A stretch of 19,122 nucleotides of DNA from JAEUTH01 sp039931675 (GTDB taxonomy: Bacteria > Bacteroidota > Bacteroidia > AKYH767-A > OLB10): NCBI GenBank assembly GCA_039931675.1, contig JBDTRM010000153.1, forward strand, positions 1 through 19,122. Reading direction: 5' to 3'. Below the pieces are notes generated by a model. It was given only the letters and a program-made list of their open reading frames with translations. It did no database searches and had not been told where the DNA came from. Both the position numbers and the translations under genes were made by a program. Position 1 is the first letter of the stretch. Every line of letters begins with the position of its first letter. Positions 7,848 to 15,211 of the stretch are shown here, piece after piece.

Positions 7848-7898
7848 GGCATTTAATATTTAGATGCAAAGATGCCTTATACGATGCTTGTTCTCAAT

Positions 7899-7912
7899 TA
7901 TCAAATGTGATA
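7899..7912. promoter_or_regulatory. Candidate autoregulatory operator TATCA-N4-TGATA
   Basis: TATCA-AATG-TGATA is centred ~58 bp upstream of the response-regulator ATG. With its flanks (7894-7914) it differs at only one base from 3849-3869. In both places, a CTTTG or CTTTTG word lies about 30 bp further toward the gene, which could be the end of a Bacteroidota -7 box; that part is weak. Confidence 0.55.
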
Positions 7913-7931
7913 GTTTTTTTTGGAAATTGAA

Positions 7932-10013
7932 TTACGAATTCAATTCCAATACAATTGCAGTTCCTTCATTACTTCGCGAGGTAATCGCAATAGAAGCATT
8001 CATATCGGCTGCTCTTGTCTTCATGTTTTTTAATCCGTTACCATTATAAGCCTCACCACGTCCTTCTTCAAATGAAACTGCATCAAATCCCTTACCATCA
8101 TCCTTTATTGAAAATGAGAAACGATTATTCAGTTTTGAAAATGCAATTAGCACATTTTTACAACCTGCATATTTCACAATATTGTGAATGGCTTCTTTAT
8201 AAATCAGGAAAATGTTTTTGCGTTGCTCGTTGGTAAGCATTACTGTTTTTAAATCACCATCATTTTTGAATTCAAACACAATATCCTGCGGTGTAAGAAT
8301 CATGGCTGCAAAGGCTTGCATCCTGCCCTGCAACTGGTCGAATGTTTCGTTCTCCGGATTTAAGCTCCATACAATGTCACTCATTTTTTCAATCAGCTCG
8401 CGCGAGGCAGTTCCTATTTTCGATAATACTTCACTGGGGTTGCCGTTTTTTAAAGAACGGTTTTTTGCTACATCACTGTAAACAGCAATGCTTCCCAGCG
8501 TGCTTCCGATATCATCATGTAACTCACGGCTTATACGCAATCTTTCATTTGAAAGTGCATGAAGACTTTCCAATCTCTTCCTCCTCCTGAAATTATAAAA
8601 CATATAACCACCTAAAAACAATACACCGAGCGAGCCGGCAATAGTAAAGTTGCGTACGATTTTTTGTTTCGAGATTTCTGCGCTGGTTAATGCATCCTTC
8701 TTATCCTGTGCTGCTTTAGCTTCAGTTTCCTTTTTGTCAAAATCATATTGCATTTGCGACTGCACTGTTTTCCTCGTGATGTCTTCATTAAATAAACTAT
8801 CGCGGTAACTCACATACATTTTATAATGCTCAAGTGATTGTTTATAATTTCCCCGTGCATTTTCTAAATCTGATAAACCCTCGTATGCATTTTTAATTGA
8901 TTCAAGACTGCCTATTTTTTTTGAAAGAGCTAATCCCTTATCGAGATACGAAAGAGCATCGTTGTATTTCCCAAGTTTTGTATAAACATTCCCCATGCTC
9001 ACGTAGGTACTGACAAGTCCTGGCTTAGCCTCCATCCTTTCCTGTATTTCCAAAGCGGCAAAATAATTCTTCAGCGCTTCCGTATAGTCGTCTTGCGCCA
9101 GGTAAACATTTCCAATATTGGAATATGTGTTACCAACATTCTTGTAATCCTTATTTTCTTTGCTTATTTTTAATGAAGCAGAAAGATTTTCAATTGCTGC
9201 AGAATAATTTTCCGCTTGTAAATAAACACCCCCTATATTATTGTACGCTTCAATCATAATTTGTGCATCCCCTGTTTCTTCCCCTATTTTTAAATAAACA
9301 GAATCCATTTTAAGTGCCTCAGAATAATTACCCAAAGCTGAATAAATACTCCCGATATGATTATAGGTTTTAGCAATATCCTTCTTCATACCCAGTTCTT
9401 CCCATAACTTCAACGAAGCAAAATTTGTTTTCAATGCCAAGGGATAGTTTCCTTCCTCAAAGTAAATACTTGCAATATTGCCATAGAGTGCAGCAACTCC
9501 TCTTTTATCTCCTGTTTCTTCGCTGATTTTTAAAGAAACCGAGTAAATCTTCAATGCTTCCGGGTAGTTACCCTGGTAAAAAAACATATTCCCTATAGCT
9601 GTGCAGGCCCTCTTTTTTAGTTTAAGAACGGTCATTTTGCTTCCGGGGTTTTCAGATGATAATATCACATCACAAATGTTTATAGCATCACTGTCATTTT
9701 TAAGCGCCTCCTCAAATTCCTCAAGATTCGCCAGCGCTGAACCTTTGTTCAGGTGTGCTTCAGCAAGACCTTCCTTGAAATTTAATTGTTCAGCAAGGGC
9801 AAAAGCTTTATTGGCAAAATACAAGGTAGTATCAGGGTCGTTATTCCTGAATTGATAGGCAATTGCATTAAGCGTATTTACTTTGGCAGTATCAGCCTTT
9901 TGACTTTTTAAAACTGCGAAGAGTGAATCAGTTTTTGAAGTTTGTGGGTTTTGGGTATAGCCAATATGGTATAGAAAACTAAATAAAACGCAGAGTGGGA
10001 GGATTTTTTTCAT
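7932..10013 (-). CDS. Sensor histidine kinase with periplasmic TPR repeats (HisKA_3 type)
   Basis: This 693-residue protein has a signal peptide (MKKILPLCVLFSFLYHIGYTQ), then about eight to nine TPR repeats over residues ~45-400 (repeated GNxYxxxGNYxEALKxYxxxLKIxEE). A charged coiled stretch, one membrane segment (~454-474, ending in RRRKR) and a cytoplasmic kinase follow. The phosphorylated His is H499 in RISRELHDDIGSTLG, the HisKA_3 form that pairs with NarL-type regulators. The ATPase domain shows an N box (KEAIHNIVKYA, N611), DDGKGF (638-643) and GNGLKNM (658-664). The TPR array would sense a periplasmic peptide or protein signal, which is not identifiable here. The cognate regulator follows at 7197-7847. 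Confidence 0.92.
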   Translation of the reverse strand: MKKILPLCVLFSFLYHIGYTQNPQTSKTDSLFAVLKSQKADTAKVNTLNAIAYQFRNNDPDTTLYFANKAFALAEQLNFKEGLAEAHLNKGSALANLEEFEEALKNDSDAINICDVILSSENPGSKMTVLKLKKRACTAIGNMFFYQGNYPEALKIYSVSLKISEETGDKRGVAALYGNIASIYFEEGNYPLALKTNFASLKLWEELGMKKDIAKTYNHIGSIYSALGNYSEALKMDSVYLKIGEETGDAQIMIEAYNNIGGVYLQAENYSAAIENLSASLKISKENKDYKNVGNTYSNIGNVYLAQDDYTEALKNYFAALEIQERMEAKPGLVSTYVSMGNVYTKLGKYNDALSYLDKGLALSKKIGSLESIKNAYEGLSDLENARGNYKQSLEHYKMYVSYRDSLFNEDITRKTVQSQMQYDFDKKETEAKAAQDKKDALTSAEISKQKIVRNFTIAGSLGVLFLGGYMFYNFRRRKRLESLHALSNERLRISRELHDDIGSTLGSIAVYSDVAKNRSLKNGNPSEVLSKIGTASRELIEKMSDIVWSLNPENETFDQLQGRMQAFAAMILTPQDIVFEFKNDGDLKTVMLTNEQRKNIFLIYKEAIHNIVKYAGCKNVLIAFSKLNNRFSFSIKDDGKGFDAVSFEEGRGEAYNGNGLKNMKTRAADMNASIAITSRSNEGTAIVLELNS

Positions 10014-10027
10014 AAGCTTTTTGTATT

Positions 10028-10042
10028 AAAGCAAATTGCTTT
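10028..10042. promoter_or_regulatory. 15-bp perfect dyad just upstream of the kinase start
   Basis: AAAGCAA-A-TTGCTTT is a perfect inverted repeat 15 bases before the kinase ATG. It could be an operator or a leader hairpin for the kinase gene. It does not resemble the TATCA-N4-TGATA sites. No promoter core was recognised around it. Confidence 0.3.
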
Positions 10043-10098
10043 TGTGAGAGCAATTTTAGGAAAAACAACCAATAATCAGGAATACAGTTAAACATAAA

Positions 10099-10137
10099 TA
10101 AAGAAGAGGCTACCCATTTAAGATGACCTCTTCTTTA
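10099..10137 (-). terminator. Rho-independent-type terminator of the cupredoxin-Ig gene
   Basis: TAAAGAAGAGG (10099-10109) pairs perfectly with CCTCTTCTTTA (10127-10137), an 11-bp stem with a 17-base loop. On the minus strand the stem is followed by the T-rich stretch TTTATGTTTAA. It lies 24 bases downstream of the stop of the gene at 10161-11705 and upstream of the kinase, isolating the two units. Confidence 0.65.
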
Positions 10138-10160
10138 ACAATGTTAATTGTTTCGATTTA

Positions 10161-11705
10161 TTACTGCACGATTAACTTGCAATTTCTCGCCAGCCCGTTA
10201 TAAGTAACTCTTACCGTATAGGCGCCTTTTGCAAGCGTTGCTAAATCAAGTTTGTGATTGTTGTTACCTGTAACAATTGCAATATCCTGTTTCAAAACCT
10301 GCTGTCCCACTAAATCATAAACTGCTATTTGACCTTTGCCCTCGGCAAAACCTTCAAACTGAATTTCGGCTGATGTTGTTGCAGGGTTGGGATATATCAT
10401 GACATTCATTTCCTGCATATCGTCACCCGCTTTGCAATTAATAGTTATTTTAACGCCTGCAGAAGTTTTAGAACAATTGCTGCTGTTAGTAACTATTACC
10501 TTATAGGTGGCTGCCTGCTTTGCAGTAAAATTTTGTGAAGTGGCACCACTGATATTGTTTACGCCCTTCAACCATTGGTAGGTTAAACCTGCTCCAGCGT
10601 TAGCCTGCAACACTACACTATCGCCATTACAAAAAGTTGTGAGACCCTGCGGAGTTATCATAGCTGCAGGTATTGCATTAACAGTTACTGCTATGCCTGC
10701 AGATAGCTTGCTACAGCCATTGGCATTAGTTACTTCTACTTTGTAAGTAGCAGTTGCAACAGGCTGATAGGTTTGAGCAACAGCCCCTGAAACATAAGCT
10801 GAGCCCTTCTTCCATTTATAGGTAAAACCTGTGCCACTGTTTGCTGTAAGCGTCAACGGTGTTGGGCCTTTACAAAAAGTTATCGGACCGTTTGGTGTAA
10901 TAGTTGCCGTTGGCAGTGCATTAACTGTAACCATTACATTCGGGGAAGATATTTTGCTGCATCCGTTAGAGTTGGTAACAATTACATTGTAGTTACCACC
11001 TGTAGCAGCAGTGTAAGATTGCAGGGTAGCTCCTGAAATAACAGCAGTACCCTTGCGCCATTTATAAGTTAATCCGCTTGCTGTATTTGCATCAAGCACT
11101 ACCGAACCACCCATGCAGAAAGTTGTAGGACCTGCTGGTGTGACAGTAGCTGCCGGAAGAGGATTAACAGTTACAACTGCAGGGGCAGATTGTGCCGTAC
11201 ACCCGCTTACATCTGTAACTGTAACTATATACGACCCTGATGCATTAACCGAAATGCTTTGTGTTGTTTGACCACTGGACCATAGATAAGCCGAGGCGCC
11301 ATCGCTGGTCAATGATACACTGCTGCCAGCGCAAAATGTTAAAGGCCCGCTGGCATTAACACTCGGAGTGACTGCCGAACATGCAACCGTAAAACTTCCA
11401 ACCATACCAAATGCTCCGTGTGGAATGCACTGATAATTGTAAGTTCCTGTAACAACCGGCACATACGTAAAGGTAGGAGCAGACACGTTCATAGGTGCGC
11501 TCCATGCAGGGGCACCCGCAGGAATTGTCAAAGAGGAAGTAGTGTGGGATCCGTCAAGCCATTGCCATGTGACGGTATCGCCCAGGTTAATTGCCAGGCT
11601 TGAGGGGGTAAACATAAAATTTTGAACAGTTATCACAAAAGTGGTTCCCTTTGCAATAAGAGAAATGAGCATGAATGCCCATGCAAGAAGTAGTGGTTTT
11701 TTCAT
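10161..11705 (-). CDS. T9SS-exported protein with cupredoxin domain and four Ig-like repeats
   Basis: The 514-residue protein has a signal peptide ending near AKG. Residues ~21-109 form a plastocyanin-like domain with a complete type-1 copper ligand set: H54 (GSHTT), C93, H96 and M101 in the C-x2-H-x4-M arrangement of plastocyanin. Four Ig/PKD-like modules follow (~110-425), each with TFCxG, a Y-x-W and TNxxGCSK. The last ~85 residues (MIYPNP..., VYDLVGQQVLKQD, LAKGAYTVRV) are a T9SS type A sorting domain, so the protein should reach the outer surface or be released. An electron-transfer or copper-binding role at the cell surface follows from the domain but the partner is unknown. A terminator lies just downstream. 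No copy of the sigma-type promoter motif was found upstream. Confidence 0.88.
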   Translation of the reverse strand: MKKPLLLAWAFMLISLIAKGTTFVITVQNFMFTPSSLAINLGDTVTWQWLDGSHTTSSLTIPAGAPAWSAPMNVSAPTFTYVPVVTGTYNYQCIPHGAFGMVGSFTVACSAVTPSVNASGPLTFCAGSSVSLTSDGASAYLWSSGQTTQSISVNASGSYIVTVTDVSGCTAQSAPAVVTVNPLPAATVTPAGPTTFCMGGSVVLDANTASGLTYKWRKGTAVISGATLQSYTAATGGNYNVIVTNSNGCSKISSPNVMVTVNALPTATITPNGPITFCKGPTPLTLTANSGTGFTYKWKKGSAYVSGAVAQTYQPVATATYKVEVTNANGCSKLSAGIAVTVNAIPAAMITPQGLTTFCNGDSVVLQANAGAGLTYQWLKGVNNISGATSQNFTAKQAATYKVIVTNSSNCSKTSAGVKITINCKAGDDMQEMNVMIYPNPATTSAEIQFEGFAEGKGQIAVYDLVGQQVLKQDIAIVTGNNNHKLDLATLAKGAYTVRVTYNGLARNCKLIVQ

Positions 11706-11884
11706 AAGAATTTTAATTTAAAGTGTTAACTTAAATGGTTATTTATAATGTTTAATTTGAATAATAATTTTAAGAGAAAAAATAGGAAACAATAAAATGA
11801 TTGAAATAAAAAAGGGTAATAATTAAAGGATAAAGGTATGATGTATTTTGAATTGTGCAGCACCATGCATGACGAAACAAGAAT

Positions 11885-12262
11885 TCAATTATCAGGTGCA
11901 CCCATATCCACCCATTTATGCAGCTTTTGCAAATCGCCCGGGGCAATAACTTTCGGGCCGTTCGTATAAGGTGGAGGCATTCCCCCATTTGAATTGAATA
12001 CACGTAATGCGAATTTCCCGCTATCAATCTTTTCTTTTAATCCGGGGTAAGTTGAGAAATCGCCAACTGACCCTTGGTTACTGTTTGTCACATGACAATG
12101 CTGGTTGCCAACTCCAAGGCAATACGTAATCATGATAGGTACAATATCTTTACTGTAACTTACAGTTGTAGTATCTGCAGGTAAAGCAGGCTCAGGCAAA
12201 TCGCCTTTATCATAGAGACAACCACTGAATATAAAAAGTAAAAGAGGAAGTATTCTTTTCAT
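11885..12262 (-). CDS. Cytochrome c-like lipoprotein with atypical heme motif
   Basis: The 125-residue protein starts with a short lipoprotein signal and lipobox FSGC (C15), so it should be anchored in a membrane facing the periplasm or surface. VSYSKDIVPIMITYC...CHV is the opening found in Bacteroidota c-type cytochrome-like domains, and NGGMPPP (M95) with DLQKLHKWVDMGAPDN resembles their C-terminal half. The expected CxxCH is replaced by C48-x7-C56-H57, so covalent heme attachment is possible but unusual. M95 is a candidate distal ligand. It lies 97 bp downstream of the CHRD gene, possibly cotranscribed with it. Proximity to two cupredoxins suggests an electron-transfer role. Confidence 0.75.
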   Translation of the reverse strand: MKRILPLLLFIFSGCLYDKGDLPEPALPADTTTVSYSKDIVPIMITYCLGVGNQHCHVTNSNQGSVGDFSTYPGLKEKIDSGKFALRVFNSNGGMPPPYTNGPKVIAPGDLQKLHKWVDMGAPDN

Positions 12263-12263
12263 C

Positions 12264-12338
12264 GTTAAAAAAAAGAGGAATACCGGAATGATGGAATATT
12301 GACCCGTTGCCCCAGTCAGGGTGCTTTTCCATCATTCC
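12264..12338 (-). other. Inverted repeat followed by a T-run between CHRD and cytochrome genes
   Basis: GGAATGATGGAA (12285-12296) and TTCCATCATTCC (12327-12338) are perfect 12-bp arms around a 30-base loop. On the minus strand the hairpin is followed about ten bases later by an uninterrupted T-run just before the cytochrome ATG. It starts 22 bases after the CHRD stop. It may be a leaky terminator or attenuator. Related words (TTCCATCAATCATTC) continue to the CHRD stop, suggesting a short repeat element. Confidence 0.4.
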
Positions 12339-12359
12339 TTAACTCCATTATTCCATCAA

Positions 12360-14207
12360 TCATTCTTTCACGAAACGCTGCACATAATTTCCATCTTTCC
12401 AATTGATTTCAACAAAATACATTCCTTTATTAAGTGAGGAAATATTGATGCTGTTATCAATACTGTTTCCATTCAATGTTGTTTCACTAACTTCACTTCC
12501 TATGATGTTGAAAATTTTTACTGATGCATTATTTATCAGTTGCGTATTAACTTTGATATACAAATCACTTGATGCAGGATTAGGATAAACAGTAATATTT
12601 GCATCACGAATATTTTCAATTACTGCTGATGGTGTAACAAAACAATCGCCACCTAAATTCAATTGCCCGCGTACTTCGCCACCGGGAAAAGCTGCTGTAT
12701 GCATATTTACATACACTGCATTGCCCATAAACATATCTGCATCAGTGCTGTCAAATGCAGGTGTATCATCATCAGTCCAGTAGCCATTGGCAGCATCTGA
12801 GGTTCCTGTCATTGAAAAAAAGGAGCTTATGCCATAAATCACACCACCTGCAATTCCCGCAGTTGCATTGTGAAAATGTGCAGCATTTATATTTCCTGTC
12901 AGACCATTAACAGCCAACATAAAGTGTACATTCTCTTTAAAACGGTCTATTGAAGCCAGGCCTGTTCCGGTTGCAGTTGAAGTGTTTGGCGGAGTTTCCT
13001 GTGTTGCGTCTATTGTATAAGTTAATCCTTCGCGTGCATAGCGCCCCATCTGGCTTCGTATTTCACCGGCAGGGAAATTAGCGTTATGAACATTTGCATA
13101 TATGTTACCGGTTAGACAATCGTTAATAAAACCCGGAGTTAAAGATGCACCGGTAATAGTTCCTGAAACCCTGTTGCCATTAATACCTGAACTGAGATTG
13201 ATTGTTACGGGACCTGAAACTCCAATAGCACCAGTATGAAAATGCGCTCCTGTAATTGGAGCAGATAAACCATCATAAACTATATCATACCATAGCGTAT
13301 CCATGGTCGGATTTATTTTTACACTTCCAATACCCGTGGCAGTTGAAACGGTTGGCGGAGTTTCCTGTAAGCCATCTAAATTAAGATCGAATGCAAGCTT
13401 ATTATCCATCAAAATCTGTCCTCTTATTTCACCGCCAGGGTTAGCGGTTGTATGTACATTGATATACATATTTCCGCTTAGCAGATCACTCAGGTATGCA
13501 GTTGGATCAACCTCAATTGTAATACTGTTACCGTTAACTGCAGTAGTAAGAGGCTCAACAACGGGACCTGCTAAACCAGGTGCGCCTGTGTGCAGATGAG
13601 CTCCAGTAATAGGACCGCTTAATCCTACAAACTTTGCATTAATAATAACTGCAGCATAATCTTTATACATGTTAAATACTGCAAGTCCATAAGCTGTGGT
13701 AGGTACAGGTGGCGTTTCCTGTGCGCCATCGAGTGAAGCGGTAAGTTCATAATCAGTTTCCAATAAAATCTGTCCGCGAACTTCACCACCGGGATTAGCG
13801 GTAGTGTGAACATTGATATAGTAGTCTCCTGCAATAAATTTGGCAACCATTGGAGGAGTTAAGTTGGCACCGGTAAGCGTTGCTGTAATATCATTTCCGG
13901 TTATGTTAGCAGTTAGCGCTATAATAACAGGACCTGCAACTCCCATTGCGCCTTCATGAATGTGGGCACCGGTAATGGCACCGCTTAAACCTGTAACCGT
14001 AGCTTTAATGCATAATGTATCGTGCGTAGCGTTCAGTATAAAACCTGCAACTCCAACAGCAGAGGTAGCAACAGGAGGTGTTTCTTGCGCCCCGTTAAGT
14101 TGAGCCGAGAACAATAAGTTAGCAGTAAAATTTCCTGCATAAGCTGCTGCACTGATGGATACGCCAAAAATGCAAATCAATAATTGCAAAGTAATTTTTT
14201 TCATCAT
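12360..14207 (-). CDS. T9SS-exported protein with four CHRD domains
   Basis: The start at 14207 (MMKKITLQLL) gives 615 residues and begins the signal peptide (cleaved near AYAG). The frame is open further upstream but that extension covers the promoter at 14270-14301 and is not plausible. Four CHRD domains lie at ~30-148, ~153-266, ~271-387 and ~396-517. Each has QETPP, a (G/A)AHxH motif and N(V/M)H...PxGE(V/I)RxQ, that is three conserved His per domain. CHRD is named after chordin; its bacterial function is not established. Residues ~533-615 (VYPNPASSDLYIKV, NKGMYFVEI) are a T9SS type A sorting domain. Expression is likely driven by the sigma factor at 16692-17273. Confidence 0.88.
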   Translation of the reverse strand: MMKKITLQLLICIFGVSISAAAYAGNFTANLLFSAQLNGAQETPPVATSAVGVAGFILNATHDTLCIKATVTGLSGAITGAHIHEGAMGVAGPVIIALTANITGNDITATLTGANLTPPMVAKFIAGDYYINVHTTANPGGEVRGQILLETDYELTASLDGAQETPPVPTTAYGLAVFNMYKDYAAVIINAKFVGLSGPITGAHLHTGAPGLAGPVVEPLTTAVNGNSITIEVDPTAYLSDLLSGNMYINVHTTANPGGEIRGQILMDNKLAFDLNLDGLQETPPTVSTATGIGSVKINPTMDTLWYDIVYDGLSAPITGAHFHTGAIGVSGPVTINLSSGINGNRVSGTITGASLTPGFINDCLTGNIYANVHNANFPAGEIRSQMGRYAREGLTYTIDATQETPPNTSTATGTGLASIDRFKENVHFMLAVNGLTGNINAAHFHNATAGIAGGVIYGISSFFSMTGTSDAANGYWTDDDTPAFDSTDADMFMGNAVYVNMHTAAFPGGEVRGQLNLGGDCFVTPSAVIENIRDANITVYPNPASSDLYIKVNTQLINNASVKIFNIIGSEVSETTLNGNSIDNSINISSLNKGMYFVEINWKDGNYVQRFVKE

Positions 14208-14269
14208 GAGATTGTTTTTAATTGTTATAGTATTTTGTGAATTCAGTTTATCGGGTTTAACTTTAATGA

Positions 14270-14301
14270 TATAGATGAAAAAAAAATTAAATCGTTGGGT
14301 T
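14270..14301 (-). promoter_or_regulatory. Candidate ECF-sigma promoter of the CHRD gene
   Basis: On the minus strand, AACCCAAC (14301-14294) is followed after 16 bases by CATCTATA (14277-14270). The same two boxes occur before the sigma gene and before the cupredoxin lipoprotein leader with a 17-base spacer. The predicted transcript start, a few bases past the second box, leaves ~55 bases before the ATG at 14207. Confidence 0.7.
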
Positions 14302-14412
14302 GAAACGGAAGAATATATTGGAAAGGGATAAGGCTTATGTGCTAAGGGGTAAGTCGTAAGCAGTGAGTTATAAGTTAGTTGTTTAAAGTTCATCCCTTAA
14401 AGGGAACAGACC

Positions 14413-14434
14413 TTGAAAGATTTTTTTCTTTCAA
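14413..14434. terminator. Possible terminator hairpin downstream of the cupredoxin lipoprotein gene
   Basis: TTGAAAGA (14413-14420) and TCTTTCAA (14427-14434) form an 8-bp stem with a six-T loop, 50 bases downstream of the minus-strand stop at 14484. There is no T-run after the stem on either strand, so intrinsic termination is doubtful. Confidence 0.3.
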
Positions 14435-14483
14435 ATTGATACAGCATGATTAATTTATAAATTCAAGTTTTACTTTTTGCGCA

Positions 14484-14852
14484 TCATTGTACAATCACTA
14501 CCCCGGTCATGCCGGAATGAAAGCTGCATTTATAAGAAAAAGTGCCGGCAGTGGTAAACTGATGACTATAAGTGCCGCCACCGTTAATGGTGCCGCTATC
14601 GAACAAACCGGTGTTGCTTGTTACTGTGTGAGCCATACCATCTTTATTAGTCCATGTAATAGTTGTGTTTACGGCAACAGTTATTGAAGACGGATTAAAT
14701 GCAGTGTTTTGCATCCATACTTCATTAGTGCCCGGACCTGACATAGTAGTAGTATCAGATGATTTTTTACATCCGCTGTTGAAGCCGATGAAAACCAGGA
14801 ATATGGCTATTTCCATTAATAGTATTGGAGAATGTCTGAATGTTTTTTTCAT
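14484..14852 (-). CDS. Cupredoxin lipoprotein (amicyanin/plastocyanin-like)
   Basis: The 122-residue protein has a hydrophobic signal and a lipobox FNSGC (C28), so it should be lipid-anchored on the periplasmic or surface side. The single cupredoxin domain (~43-122) keeps all type-1 copper ligands: H75 (MAHTVT), C109, H112 and M115. The C-x2-H-x2-M spacing is that of amicyanin, unlike the C-x2-H-x4-M of the cupredoxin-Ig protein encoded nearby. It likely carries electrons or binds copper in the envelope. A sigma-type promoter is found at 15066-15098, giving a ~205-base leader that contains the hairpin at 14961-14996. Confidence 0.9.
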   Translation of the reverse strand: MKKTFRHSPILLMEIAIFLVFIGFNSGCKKSSDTTTMSGPGTNEVWMQNTAFNPSSITVAVNTTITWTNKDGMAHTVTSNTGLFDSGTINGGGTYSHQFTTAGTFSYKCSFHSGMTGVVIVQ

Positions 14853-14960
14853 AATATTTAATTAACTTACGGATGTACCTCTTCGAATTACAATATAAAA
14901 TATGTAACAAATTCAATCAAGTGTGAGAAGGGAAAATCAATTCTTTAAATGTGATTAACC

Positions 14961-14996
14961 TGTATCGCCTGGGTACCTTTTTACCCGGGCGATACA
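14961..14996 (-). promoter_or_regulatory. 15-bp stem-loop in the cupredoxin leader
   Basis: TGTATCGCCTGGGTA (14961-14975) pairs with TACCCGGGCGATACA (14982-14996) with one wobble-type mismatch and a 6-base loop (CCTTTT). It is clearly more GC-rich than its surroundings and begins 109 bases before the cupredoxin start. Neither strand has a T-run after the stem, so it is not a standard terminator. It may be a leader structure, a protein-binding site or a dispersed palindrome. Confidence 0.6.
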
Positions 14997-15065
14997 GAAA
15001 CCAGACGAACTGTATAAAACACCATCTTATTTTAAAATAATTACGTCACAGTACGTATGTATTGA

Positions 15066-15098
15066 TACAGATGAAAAAGAACCAGAAAACGTTGGGTT
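15066..15098 (-). promoter_or_regulatory. Candidate ECF-sigma promoter of the cupredoxin lipoprotein gene
   Basis: On the minus strand, AACCCAAC (15098-15091) is followed after 17 bases by CATCTGTA (15073-15066). The match to the site before the CHRD gene extends beyond the boxes (a G after AACCCAAC and TCA after the second box). The transcript would start near 15058. Confidence 0.7.
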
Positions 15099-15211
15099 AT
15101 TGAAAAAAAAATCTGGCTTATTACCCTCTTTAAAATAACGTGCGTTACTGATTTTTTATTTGTCCGGGATTTTGAAAATTCTTTTTAGAAAAAATCCTGA
15201 GCTTTTGAATT

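Larger units (their letters stand above)
14853..15211. other. 359-bp intergenic region: promoter plus long structured leader
   Basis: Apart from the promoter at 15066-15098 and the hairpin at 14961-14996, this AT-rich stretch contains two small dyads, TACGT-N6-ACGTA (15042-15057) and TAACG-TG-CGTTA (15136-15147), whose meaning is unclear. No coding region with a plausible start was seen. Confidence 0.55.

Noticed and set aside
14208..14393. In-frame N-terminal extension of the CHRD protein by 62 residues
   Set aside because: It would precede a perfect signal peptide and would cover the sigma-type promoter at 14270-14301; the extension has no exported-protein features.
14961..14996. Hairpin as terminator of the anti-sigma gene
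   Set aside because: It lies 215 bases past the stop, beyond the cupredoxin promoter, and has no T-run after the stem on either strand.
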